Source: Rhabdophis nuchalis
Lineage: Eukaryota; Chordata; Lepidosauria; Squamata; Natricidae
Length of the DNA: 64,000 nt
Assembly: GCA_039707465.1 (NCBI GenBank)
Contig: CM077646.1
Coordinates: 77,028,715-77,092,714 of the forward strand
Reading direction: 5' to 3'
The notes under the pieces are model-generated. The model had not been told where the DNA came from, searched no databases, and worked only from the letters and a program-made list of their open reading frames with translations. The position numbers and the translations under genes were made by a program. Each line of letters starts with the position of its first letter. Position 1 is the stretch's first letter. Of this stretch, positions 22,011 to 33,444 are shown one piece after another.

Positions 22011-22860
22011 AAGCTACTTCCAGATTTTGGACACATTCTATAAGTTACTCCATTCTGAGGTACCTTGATTCAAAAATTGTTGCCTTAGCCTGGGGGAGAA
22101 ACCTCGGGTATTCACTGGATCTTGAAAAGTGATAAGAAATATGGAATAAGACAGTAAAATTAACGATGGCAGTGTCTTTTAAAGAAAATATATTTAAAAT
22201 GCTCTATTGATGGCATATACCACCAGCAAGAATGTGCGAAGATTTTTCCTGGAACACCTGAAGAATATTGGAAATGCGAGTCAGCCAGGGGCACATTCTA
22301 TCATCAGTGGTGGACATGTCCACAAGCCTAAAGATACTGGTGTAAGATAAAGGATTGGCTTATGGAGATCATGGGAGTTACTTTTCAACTAAAACCAGAG
22401 GTTTATTTACTGGGGATAAACCCCTGTGACATAAGGAGGAAAGACTGGTATCTTTTTATGCATATTACCACTGCAGCTAGAATAGTATACATGCAGTTTT
22501 GGAAAGGGAAGGAACTACCATCAGACTAACTAATTATCAACAAAATCTTCTGGTGTCCTGAATGTGATAGATTAACATATATTCTTAAAGATAGACAAGA
22601 AACAATATTTTACCAAAGTTGGGAAAAATGGTACGAATGGATAGAGGTAAAAAGATTACGGGATAAGCAATAGGGAAAAATGTACAGTACAAATATGTAA
22701 ATAGTAAATAAAATAAATATATGGAGCAGTAACAACTATAAAGAACTAATGATTAATAAATGTAAAATATAGATAGACAGAAATAACTGGAAATGTAGTA
22801 AAATGATATATGATGTTACTTTGTAACTGTATACATATAGGGGATGAGTCACTCCCAGTT
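22011..22860 (+). mobile_element. L1 ORF2 C-terminal and 3' UTR remnant
   Basis: In broken frames the sequence encodes pieces such as HQWWTCP and a preceding YRWHIPPARMC-like block, as in the C-terminus of squamate L1 ORF2p. It is older than the neighbouring deleted L1. Confidence 0.6.
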
Positions 22861-22899
22861 ATATCTATGTAGTTTTGCCTTGTTAACGTCCTTTTTCTG

Positions 22900-22972
22900 T
22901 TTTATTATAAACTAAGAACAGAAAAAATGAAAATGATGTTTTCATTTTTTCTGTTCTTAGTTTATAATAAAA
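22900..22972. repeat. Perfect inverted repeat, 34-bp arms
   Basis: The left arm 22900-22933 (TTTTATTATAAACTAAGAAC...) and right arm 22939-22972 are exact complements with a 5-nt spacer. It sits at the 3' end of the L1 remnant just before an A-rich tail. Confidence 0.92.
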
Positions 22973-23904
22973 TTTTTAAAAAAAAATGATGCACCATTTC
23001 AGTGAGTTAAAGGCCACGACAACATGAGTTTTGGTACTATATATTGATGTAAGGGAGGAAGAAGTATGCTATTGCAAAACAAGTTTGTAAAGCAACTCCC
23101 AGACATGAACCTAAACCATTAAATAACCCAAAGTACTTGTTGGAATCATGGCTATAATGGCTGAACAAGGGATCATAGATTTATTTGGTCTAGCTAGATT
23201 TCTTTAGCACCTGTTGAAATAAACTTTCCCTAGTATAATCTAGATAGGTAGCTAACCTCAAGCATTCTATTTTCTCTGGCAGTTTTAGTGGTTATGCTGG
23301 GATTTCATCTCACAGCTGTCTCATTCTGATTTTTCTTCCTGTTGGTTTAAGTCACAAAACAAAGTGCACACACATATATTCACCACTCATAATGTGGAAA
23401 ATGATGTACAGTCTCTATTCAAATATCTGTTACTCACATAATTATCAGTTGCAAAACCCAAACCCTAATGGTGTGGAACAAACTTCAACCGTTCAACATG
23501 CAGATATCTGTTGTTTTGGTTTCCAATCCTCCTAATGTATTTTCCAGACTTCTGGCTAGATTTCTAATTCACATTTTTTTTAAAAAAACAACCTGATTGA
23601 ATGTTACATCTACATTGCTAGGCTATTTAAAAAAACACAAATAAAAGAGGGATGGATCAGGGTTAAGCAATTAAAAACAAAAGAAATTATGAAGACAGTA
23701 GTTGAAATTCAGCACAGTTCAGTGAATAGATATATCTTATGGACAATGTGTGTTCGAAATAGGCAGGAAGCACATTTTTAGCCAGCTGGCCCAGCTTTGC
23801 TGCGCACTGAATTTGCTTGTTTTAACTGGGAAAGAAGCTATTTCTAGTCTGATCATTATCGGCTAACCAGGGGCTGGAACTGGATTTGGACAGATCAATA
23901 ATAA

Positions 23905-24025
23905 TTACCCAGTCATATATTGGAAGGGGCCTTGGTCAGGATCCATCCTTCCTTAAATGGTTTTCTAGCCTTTATTTGAACATCTCTAATGAAGTGGGGC
24001 GTTCAAATAAAGGCTAGAAAACCAT
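23905..24025 (-). mobile_element. CR1 3' fragment ending in a snap-back inverted duplication
   Basis: 23905-24000 matches the antisense CR1 3' end (TTGGAAGGGGCCTTGGTCAG ...GAACATCTCTAATGAAGTGG). The 25 bp at 23957-23981 recur inverted at 24001-24025, exactly at the 5'-truncation junction, with a 19-nt loop. Confidence 0.75.
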
Positions 24026-26488
24026 ATAGGTTTGGTTAAGGCAAAGATAATGCAAAGTAATTTTATGGACATTTAAAAATATTTTGGAAGTAGGTAAACT
24101 TGGCTAAACAAGGCTAAACAGAAGGATGGATAAATTTAAAAATAAAAGTGATAAAACATTTGGTGAAAGAGAACATTGCTGTGAGGCAATGCAGAAAAGA
24201 ACATTGTGGAGTTTCTATGGAAATAATAGTGATATTTGGGATTCCTTTTAGTAAATTGTATAACTGGTTTTAAAATCAAAAAAATGTCTAATGCTGAATA
24301 TTCATTATGAAGGTTTTACATTTGAAGCAGCATCTGCAAAAAAAAATTATTGAATTATTCTGGTAACTGGAGTTGTCAATTTCTTGACTGAAATTAGTTT
24401 TAGGAAACTAAAAATGCTTTAGAATCAGTCTATTACTCTTACAATTTCTCTGTACTGGCCAATTTTAATATTTTCTTCCAATTTAATAGCAAGGTGCTGT
24501 TGATCATTTAATATATTACAAAATACTATTTCTTTGTAATAATCCTTTCAATCTATTAAATAGAGAAATACATGAATCTTTCCTCAATTCAAAGAGCAGC
24601 AGAATTATACAGTATATGATCAAAACTAATTTCTGCTTTTTATTCTATACTTTTCTATCAATGTATCTTGGCTAAACTGCCTTTTAACAAAGAAAAAATA
24701 GATTTGAGCTAGGATTTCGGAGTAATGTTCTAATTAAAAAATATTTTTGAACACGAAGTCAGTATTGTATTATCTGCTGGTAAAATTACTCTAGTTCTCT
24801 ACTGCTATGCAATACAATGAGAGTTTACTATTTTTATCCTTCCCCCTGCATTCACTGGGAACAAATTAGATATGTTGGCCATAAGGAAAATATAGTATCC
24901 TATCATTTCCTTGGGGGGGAAAATGGATCTAGAGATAGATCCAAACAGCTGAGACTTCCTTGTGCTTTGACAGTAGCACAAATTTTATTTTGTCTACTGT
25001 TAGGATTTCTCCATTAAATTCTTACAAATGTTACCAAACTATAATTATAGATGTTAAAAAATAGAAATTTAGTAAATGTGGAAACAAATAGGTTTTCAAA
25101 CCCAAATTAACCAGGCCAGATTTTTTTTCCAAAATTAAGATTTTGAAGTTTTATAGTTGAAAGCCGGTTATGAGCTTATTGAAACCTCACACTCTTTGCC
25201 ATGCAACACTATTATTATTGTAAAAGCTGTAAAATTATGTGTTCTTGCATTTCAACAATTCAACACTGCTAATAGATGAAAAGATTTATTACCTGGTTTA
25301 AATCCTTGCCCAAATAAGAAAGAGCCAATTTACAATAACATTTGACTTCCTAAAATTGGCTGAAATGTACTCCAATTTTAATCGGTTTTCTTAATCCAAA
25401 TAATTCCTCCCATTTATTTCTAACAACTTAGCTGAAAATATTATGACAATAATAGTCACCTTGTGTTTAAAAATGATCTCCTCCCTAAGTAAACTATAAT
25501 CTTTAACTTAAACCCTTTCTGTGGTGTATTACAAATGAAAACATTAGACTTTCCAGCAATTCCATTTTAGTAGTATTTTTCAAGAAGGAATATAGTTAGT
25601 CATGGATTTTGGATGGAAGAGAAACAGGACTAGTCATGGGTGAGATCCCTTGAACTTGATTCAGAAATTATCTATTTTTTCCAAGTGAGTCTTGGGAAAA
25701 AAAAGACAGATTTTTCTAATCTGATTCCAGTAAAGCTCAGGAAATAAAATTACAAGGAAATTTCTGCAAGCTTATGTAGCAATTATTTTTCTTTACTAAG
25801 CAGGAATCTCCTTGTGACAAGATAGGTGACTGATTTTGAAGGGGGCTCACCAAAAATAAAGAAGCAAGTTAGGTATTTTCTTTATTGGGCCAAATACTTT
25901 CTTGGGCATATGCCCTCCAACATGCCCATTCTCTTCAAAATTAATAGATTTTTATAACTATGTATGGGTCGTGGTTAATATTCAGTTATTCCCTGGGTCC
26001 ACTGACTGATGTCTGCAAGGCTAAACTTTATATTAGTGGGATGATGGGGGTGCAAGGAAAAGTTTAGGATGGTGGACACAAATCAGATGGATTTGAAACT
26101 AGCCCACAGCTGAGTGTACAGTACTCAATACCATCTCTATGAAGGAATGTTTAGATCTGGTGGGCATATTTAGAAATGTAAATATGCAGAATATTTTAGG
26201 CACAGCCTCAAAATGAGGCTATTATGGTTAGTTATAGGATATCTCTTTAACAGAAAGCTCCCTAGCTTTACAATTTTATTTTAAATTTATTTGTTTCCCT
26301 ATTTTTCTACATACATGGGTGCATTTTCAGCAAAGTATTGAGCCATAGCTATTTGTCATTTTTATTATCCAAGCTTTTAATGCCTATGCTATGCTAGTCT
26401 TGGAAATAAAGATGCTGGAAAGTAGCATCCTGATTTACAGCAAGAGTATGTTCTGCAGGCCACTCCAGCAATCTGAGTTTATGTAACA
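24026..26488. other. CACNA2D3 intron, no feature seen
   Basis: Unremarkable AT-rich intron. No repeat recognised and no supported exon on either strand. Confidence 0.5.
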
Positions 26489-26496
26489 GATTAAAT

Positions 26497-26613
26497 CAGG
26501 GGTATCCAACCTTGGCAACTTTAAGATTTGTGGACTTCAATTCCCATGCTGGCTTGGGAATTCTGGGACTTGAGGTCCACAAGTCTTAAAGTTGCCAAGA
26601 TTGGACACTCCTG
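26497..26613. mobile_element. Palindromic MITE, 117 bp
   Basis: Ends are CAGGGGTATCCAACCTTGGC and its diverged inverse. Flanks gattaaat (26489-26496) and gattagat (26614-26621) agree at 7 of 8 bases. Same family as 2417-2551 with a shortened core. Confidence 0.85.
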
Positions 26614-26699
26614 GATTAGATAATAGGTTGGAAAAGAAATTGAATATCTTCTAAACCAAGGTGGCCCTTTTCAGCCAGGTACTGTGGAGATTAGGGTAC

Positions 26700-26885
26700 A
26701 CAACTGAGACATTAGTTGTGCTGGTTGATGGCACTTGGCAGGACAGAATGTGGATGGTACATCCATCACTGTTTTCTTTGACTACTTAGCAATTTTCAAT
26801 ACCATCAATCACATTATCCTTCCTGACTGAATTGGATTGCAGTGGTTCCCCTCCTCCTTCATAAATTGGATTCAATCAGTGGTGT
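26700..26885 (+). mobile_element. Old L2-like RT fragment, left part
   Basis: Decayed coding sequence reading like ITVFFDYLAIFNTINHIIL, the L2 RT motif LLDLSAAFDTIDH in eroded form. Its probable continuation is 33917-34060, on the far side of the retrovirus. The (TG)n run and 26917-27140 separate the two parts further. Confidence 0.55.
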
Positions 26886-27148
26886 GTGTGTGTGTGTGTT
26901 TTCTTCTGTCAAAGAATCTGGTATGCCCAAATATGGGAGGGAGCATACTGCTTCCCTTTCATCTTTCAGTCCCACTCAAGGAGTTTTCTAGGCAGGCGCT
27001 TACATGACAAGGGTCACTGACTTTTGAGATGGTCTTGGATGTGTTGCATTTCCCCATTCAAGACCACTATGCAATTCGAGGGCCCTTCTGGACTCATAGC
27101 TTGAAGAGATCTTGCATCTGGATTTGTAGATATTGTTTTGCACAGGTC

Positions 27149-27614
27149 TGTTGCGATTATCATTCCAGGTTTTGGCAGTTCAGTAGGTTTTAATTAAGTA
27201 GACTTTAGCTCAATAGGCTTTAAACCATTGTTAGGCCACTGAATGAACCCTGAACCTAGGAAGCACACGTCATCTCGCCTGACAAAGGCTAACAAAGGCT
27301 AGTGTGTACCATCACCCAATTCTTGAAGCAATACACAAAATGTAACTAAATGTATTTTGCTAGATAGCTGAATGTATTTTCCCAGGCTATTTTCCCAGGC
27401 TATTGAATGCGTTTTACCAAGCAACTGTATGAACCAATCAAACTATACTAGAATGTAAGTTTCACTTTTGTGCCAATAAAAGAGCCCACACCGAGCTAGT
27501 CGGGGCGCGCTCATTTGGAGGGAAATCCCATGTGTTTCGTTCTTATTTTCCCACCGGAGCAGCCCGCCTTCTGTGGTATCGCGTTCCCTCAATAGGGGGC
27601 GCAATTTCACCACA
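27149..27614 (+). repeat. ERV 5' LTR
   Basis: TG...CA ends (TGTTGCGATTATC ...TTTCACCACA). U3 contains a tandem direct repeat of about 15 bp (CTATTTTCCCAGG twice, near 27375-27402), a GCTAACAAAGGCTA repeat and CCAAT. AATAAAAGAGCCC near 27474 could be the TATA-like and/or polyadenylation element before a GC-rich R region. Confidence 0.93.
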
Positions 27615-27616
27615 AA

Positions 27617-27634
27617 TGGTGACCCTCGACCTGA
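27617..27634 (+). other. ERV primer-binding site, tRNA-Trp-like
   Basis: TGGTGACCCTCGACCTGA lies two bases after the 5' LTR. It matches the 3' end of tRNA-Trp (TGGTGACCCCGACGTGAT) apart from an inserted T and one substitution. tRNA-Trp priming is known in avian alpharetroviruses. Confidence 0.65.
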
Positions 27635-27828
27635 TATCGGCTGCCTCCGGTATAGGTATCGGACTGTCTCTACTCACCCACTCGGGAGGAGCTGCATGCA
27701 CACCATCCTGTCTGCACATGATAGGACCTTTTCGTGAGTAATAGGCAGAAAATTCCCTCAACAAACTGAGGGAATTAACCGAATTTTCTGTAAAAATTGC
27801 CCCAGACGAAGGGAGATCTCTCCCCCGT

Positions 27829-28104
27829 TTGAACAACAAACAAATCACTTTCCTTTTGATCTGGCCAAAGTGCATGGCTTATCCTGAAAAAAGCACTTTA
27901 AAAATCTCAGCGTGGACTAAATTAGGAGAATATCTCCACGCGGCCCCTTGCGTAGTCATGGAAACAATTTGTCATAAATCTGACTCTCAGGCATTCCTGG
28001 AGTCTATGCTACCCCCGTATAAGTCCAAGATATCACAGCAAATGGATTTCAAAAAGCCAGCTAAAATGTATCTAGTTTTGTCAAAGGAATTTGCTGAAAA
28101 TTAG
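27829..28104 (+). pseudogene. Possible gag N-terminal remnant
   Basis: A 91-codon frame with KISAWTKLGEYLHAAP. Its position just after the leader is where matrix would start, but I see no diagnostic Gag motif, no major homology region and no zinc knuckle. Could be a chance frame. Confidence 0.3.
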
Positions 28105-30860
28105 TCTCCCAGCATGTCAGCCAGCGGGAGGAAACATTATCGGAGCAATGATAGAGGGAGAGAAATTTACACCCCTTCCATCTATCGGGAGCAGTTTGTG
28201 TTACTTTTTGATTTTTGTTGCATATTTGAATCCTTTTCGCAAGCGTTATAAATCATGGCATGGATGATGTTTTAATTGGACCTTAATGTTTTAATTGGAC
28301 ACCTAAATTGGTTTTCAGGTATGTAAAAATATTTATTGCTTAGGAAAACTATACTGTAAAATTACTTTATTTTTTTCTCTCTAGTTTGTGTCCTTGTTTA
28401 AATGCACATAAAAGTAGGATTAATTTACAACGTTGCTAGTTATGGTTTGCAATCTCGCTATAGTCCGGGGTTTTTAGGATTGTAACTTGTTATTTTAGAT
28501 ATCTGTTACATTTAAGTAGAAAACTTGCTATCTGTTATGTGAAAGTATGCTAGAAATGTTCTGTTTAGTATTTAGCTAAAGTTGTATTTCTGTGGAAGCA
28601 TATACCAGTATCTGAAATTTTCCACCTCTTTTTCCTTAAGAAAAAGAGAACGTATTTCCCTGCTCCTTTAACACCAGAGCAATCTAGTTTCACAATCTTT
28701 TGTATTGCTAAGTGGGCAATTAAGCAAACTAGGGAAAAGCTAACAGTACCTTTTGAGCCAGGAAGAATGCAAATTCAGTTAGGATATATGATCTATGTTT
28801 TATCATGTTAGTTTATATGATTTAAGGTTTGATTTGAAGTTTACAAATGTTATCCCTTTGAATTTTGAAGAATTTTCTTCTCATATCCTCTGCACATGTG
28901 AATGGAAATCCTTTCTCAGAACTTTAACTTTGATCAAAGTATAAAGTGTACCTTCTTTGTTCATTCAAGCCTCTATTTTAGTCTCTAATTTGGCTCATTA
29001 TGACTTGAACGTTTTCTATGGGTTTCAATGAATTTTTACCTAATATGACACAGCTGAGCATCTTTGTGGTTTGGCAGGCTTTCAACATGGTGGGCTGGAA
29101 AAACTGACGTGGGCCATAAGACTATGTCAAAGAGCGCTCCTGGTCAATTTGCACCAGTGACATAGAACTTGGCCGGACGCCAGCAGATCCATCCAGATTT
29201 GAATGCCACATTAGGTGTATAGAGATTTTTTTTTTTCTTTTGGGAACAGTGGAGTCTATTGTTTTATGTTTGTATATGTGAAAAGGCCTTGTATGAATGT
29301 GTCTAATCTGTGTTTTGAGCGAGAGTCAGAACACAGTGCGTGTCTGTTGGAATAAATGTGAAATTTTTAATTATATGATAGTGGTCAGAGTTTGCCAAAA
29401 TGGTGGCTCTGGTCGTTGCGTTGCGAAAAATTCACTGGCCATTTTAGAGATCAGTGCCCTCCCCCAGGTGGGGGTGATCTTTCGAGTCCTTCCACCCAAA
29501 AATTGCTTGCTCATATTGCAAAAAACTTTTAAAATGAGCAGAAAAACTGCAAGCCCCCACTTAATGGGTTTTCACTGGAGCTTCTCTATCTCTCCTTTTG
29601 CCCACTTTCCCCCCCCCCCCCTCTTGCCTGCATCTCTCTGAAGGACACAGTGACCAGGGAGGAGAGGGAAAAAGGGAGGGGTGAAAGGGTGAAATCGCAC
29701 AGGGCATACACACACACACACACACACATCTTAAAGGGGACTCAAAGTACATTCACTCTCTCACACACACATACACACACACACACTCACACATCTTAAA
29801 GGGAACTGAAAGAAAGTAAACGTAAGTGAAAGAGGGAAAGAGGAAGTAGAAAAGAGAAAGAAATGAAAGGAAAAGAAATAAAGAAAACGTAAGTGGTAGA
29901 GAGAGAGAGGAACAGAAAGTAAGAGAAAGAAAGAAAACGTAAGTGATAGAGAGAGAGAGAGAGAAAGTGAGATTGTGAGAAAGAGAGAGAAAGAGAAAAA
30001 CAAAACAGACAGGAGCAGAAAGGAAAGAGATTTTTAAGTGAGTTTCACAACATATCCACATTTATCTACAAATAATCCTATTTCACTTTTTACTTTTCAC
30101 CTTTTTTCATGCAATTCAATTATTATCACCATCTCAATGAACTGTATGATATTTATTTTTCAGTCTTGCCAACAATTTTGGGTTTTCTTTTGGACATCTT
30201 TTGAGTTTTATGTTTATTTTAATCCATATGCAGGAATGATTTTCTGTTATTTTGCCTGCATTTTACAAATTTCTCACATATTTAATGAGAGTTACCTAGC
30301 TTCCATAACAATGAAGCTGATTTTTCTCACACCTTTTTTGAAGTCAGATTTAAAGATACCCATTTTCTTTGTCATTTGTTTTTGATATCTGCCTTTGAAA
30401 GTTTCCTTCCATCTGAATTGTTTTTTAACCTTTTAAGTGCTAATTCCAAGTTTTTTTTTCTTGACAGTTTGTTTTAATCGTTACCTCTTGCTTTGTCTGT
30501 CATAATTTTTCCATATTTAACTTTTACTTCTAGAGGACTTTTAGTTTTTTCTTTCATGCGAAGTTCAAAAACTTGTTCAGACCTCACTTTTGCCATGGAA
30601 CTAGTTGCCATTATGATTTTGCTCCCAGAAGCCTCTTCACCTTACGCCCCACGGCAGATTTTTACAACTAAACCAAAATTGATTTCTCAAAATTATGACA
30701 TGATGATTATTGATTTAAAATATTGTTTTTCTCCATTCCTTTGCATCCAAATGATTTTTACATAGCTTCTGACTAAGTTTAAACTTTTCCTCCTTTTCAA
30801 TATTTAGGTCATAATACTGCTTTTTTCTCATGCTGCTCCTGCATCTCCACAGGTACAGCT
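28105..30860 (+). other. ERV interior without recognisable retroviral genes
   Basis: About 2.75 kb occupies the place of gag, pro and the first half of RT. Frames are short. 29705-29790 holds (CA)n, 29815-30000 is AG-rich with three imperfect copies of a unit containing AAAACGTAAGTG. The remainder is T-rich. Origin unknown: decayed viral sequence or captured host DNA. Confidence 0.6.
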
Positions 30861-30867
30861 ACCTTAA

Positions 30868-31513
30868 AAACTAACTTTGTTTCAATTGCAGAAATATTTA
30901 GGTTCCATTAATTGGATACGTCCTTATTTAGGTTTTACTACTGTTCAACTTTCACATCTTTTCAACGCCTTAACTAAAGGTAAGCAACCAGCAGACAAAA
31001 TCCCATTGCAGAAAGAACACTTTGACACTATGCATTTAGTAAACAAAGCCTTGAAAACTAAATGGGTTGACAGATTGCTGGATGGTTTTCCTCTTGCACT
31101 TTTGATAATGAACACATTACAATTACCTACAGCTGCAATTGTACAAGTTACACCTTCACTCTTAATTCTTGAATGGATACATCTTTCACACTTTGGCCTC
31201 CAGCGAAGCATTACAGTATGCTCTTGCTGACTGGCCTGGTTCTGTTTCTTGTCATCATCCACCTGATCCAAGATTACAACTTCTGAAAACCATACCTTTC
31301 GTGTGGGAAACTCCTTTTTCTTCATTTCCAATTCCAGATGCTGTTACAGTTTTTGCACAAAAAATTACTCCACCACAGACTTCTGCCCAACGCGCAGAAC
31401 TCTATGCTTCAATTTTGGCTTTTCAACAATTTTCTGATCAACCTTTTAACCTCATCTTGGACAGTTTCTATGTTTCACAAATTATTTCCTCTATTTACAA
31501 AGGCTCTCATTAA
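30868..31513 (+). pseudogene. ERV pol remnant: RT thumb/connection and partial RNase H
   Basis: Starts LQKYLGSINWIRPYLG, the conserved RT thumb entry motif, right after a stop at 30865-30867. A frame change occurs near 31200. The RNase H part keeps the SAQRAELYA glutamate block and an ILDS aspartate, but the segment that should hold the first catalytic aspartate is absent. RT fingers/palm with the YxDD motif are missing. Confidence 0.8.
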
Positions 31514-32273
31514 ACAATTTGGTATTACTTCAGGTGAAGCCACTGCTATTATTCAGCAGTGCCCCACTTGCAGTAAACAGGGAAACTCCATCCCCATGGG
31601 GGTTAACCCCCGAGGGACGGAGAACTGTCAAATTTGGCAAATGGATGTTACCCAATATGCTTCCTTCTCCCCATGGAAGTATTTACATGTATCTATTGAT
31701 ACATATTCTGGGTTCATCATGGCCTCCCCCCCAAAGGGGTGAGACCACCAAACATGTCATAAATCACTGTATTCGGACTTTTGCATCGCTGGGACGCCCA
31801 AAAGAATTAAAAACGGACAATGGCCCTGCTTATACTAGCAGTGCCTTTGCCACCTTTTGTAAAAAATGGGGAATTATACACAGATTTGGTATACCTTACA
31901 ATAGTCAGGGCCAAGCAATGGTTGAGAGAGCAAACCAAACTTTAAAACACGCCCTGGATAGGTACAATGATGGAAAGGGAAAAGGACCCCCTAGCCTCCC
32001 AGCTTTGCAAAACATTCTTAATTTGTGTTTGTATGTACTAAACTTTCTCATTTTTTACCGGCAAACCTCCATCGTCTGCTGCTTGCTGTCACTTTGCCTC
32101 TGCATCACCACTGCCAGACCATCAACGGCCTCTTGTCTACTACCGACAGCTGCCTGATCCTACCTGGAGAGGTCCTGCACATCTCATCACTTGGGATTGC
32201 GGTTACACCACCATATCTGCTGACAACACCACTGTCTGGGTTCCTGGTCGTCACGTGCGCTCCTGTCACCTGA
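31514..32273 (+). pseudogene. ERV integrase remnant, frameshifted
   Basis: The zinc-finger tail (CPTCSKQG) and WQMDVTQY with the first catalytic Asp are in one frame. The second Asp (KTDNGPAYTSSAF) and catalytic Glu (GQAMVERANQTLK) follow in another after a shift near 31735. A third shift near 32045 in a T run precedes the SH3-like end with VWVPGRHVR. All DDE residues exist but not in one frame. Confidence 0.88.
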
Positions 32274-32920
32274 AACCATCCCAAGATGCATCTGTTCCTG
32301 CTCCTGATCCTGATCCTGTTCCTGCTCCAACCCTTGCATACAGACCCTTGTTCCAGTTTCTCCAGAAGGGAACCACGGCTGTCATCCGATGCAAGGATCC
32401 GGAACAAATTTATTGTCCTTTTGCCTTTCTACACCGAGGTAAACATGTCAGCCCACACACAGGACATCACATGATATACTCACATCACCCCTGCACAATG
32501 ACATTGACATTTACAGCTTCTGAAGCCACCATCGGACTGTACACCTGCCAAAGCTTTGATGGAAAACACCTTGTGACCAAAGCAAAAGAGGTGGTTTTGC
32601 TGAACTTGGCTGCACATCTACCAATACCTGACCATCTTGCACGCCACATGACACAGGGAAAAAAGGACATCTTTCCCAACAGCCACCGATCCCGAAGCCA
32701 TTGTTCGGTGCTTAACCAGGTCCAGCCCGGACAAAGATGGTCACACCAACCCTTTCTTCAGACATGGCGGATAAAAGATGCTTATGGAACTGTACTAAAT
32801 TTAGCATTTAACAAGACACAATTATATACACGGCTCTCTAATATAACATGGTTAAAGAACTTTGTAATTACAAGAATTGGTATTGTTGCTATGCTTGTTA
32901 TGTTATGTTGCTGTATTTAA
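32274..32920 (+). CDS. ERV-encoded Ig-like domain ORF, in frame after integrase
   Basis: The frame that ends integrase continues with a proline/aspartate-rich linker (about 32285-32340), then about 80 residues with an Ig-fold pattern: TAVIRC, FAFLHRG, TLTFTASEATIGLYTC, VVLLNL, with about 50 residues between the two cysteines. It ends with NITWLKNF and a hydrophobic VAMLVMLCCCI stretch that may be a membrane anchor. Similarity is to the Ig-set in general; I cannot name a source. It could be a captured host domain or an eroded surface-glycoprotein segment. No independent start is evident, so expression would need splicing or fusion. Confidence 0.5.
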
Positions 32921-33139
32921 TGTTTGCTTTCATTCATAATGATGTTTAAAGGTTTTATTCCAAAGGTGTAATCAACAACAGATAAATGTCATGTATTCTG
33001 TAAAAGACATCTCTACTTATATTAGATTTTGAAGGTAAAGACCACTGCTTTCCGTATCAACCTTGGATGAGGTGGAGTCGGATGACCCAACCCAGAAGGA
33101 GAGCTCTATTTCTCACCTACAAAAATCTCTGACATCCCT

Positions 33140-33409
33140 ATGTTTGATTTTTCCCCATGGCTTATAACCCTCGTTAGTGCCCTTGTTGGACCTCTGATTA
33201 TATTGCTGCTTATATGTATTGTAGGACCTTTTGTATTCAATTATGTAATGAATTTTTTGAAAACTCGTTTGTCTACCATGGAAGCTATGCTCCTTGCTCG
33301 CTCGCCTGAAAAAGAACCTTTTCTGCCAACAGAGGACGAAAAAGATATCATTGCAGAGGACTTAAAACGCCCGTATGCAATAGGTAGTGATGAGGAGCCA
33401 GATTGGTAG
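33140..33409 (+). pseudogene. ERV env TM C-terminal remnant, gamma-type
   Basis: An 89-codon frame: SPWLITLVSALVGPLIILLL is the membrane-proximal and membrane-spanning segment typical of gamma-type transmembrane subunits, followed by a cytoplasmic tail (NFLKTRLSTMEAMLLAR) and an acidic end. The surface subunit, fusion peptide and ectodomain of this envelope are missing. Confidence 0.75.
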
Positions 33410-33423
33410 AGGGCACCTCCTTA

Positions 33424-33444
33424 AAAAACAAAAAACAGAGGAGA
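33424..33444 (+). other. ERV polypurine tract
   Basis: A purine-rich run ending ACAGAGGAGA directly abuts the 3' LTR, the expected position of the plus-strand primer. Confidence 0.65.

Noticed and set aside
27532..27741. 69-codon frame at the LTR end, also seen at 33828
   Set aside because: It lies over R/U5 of both LTRs and the primer site; chance frame in duplicated sequence.
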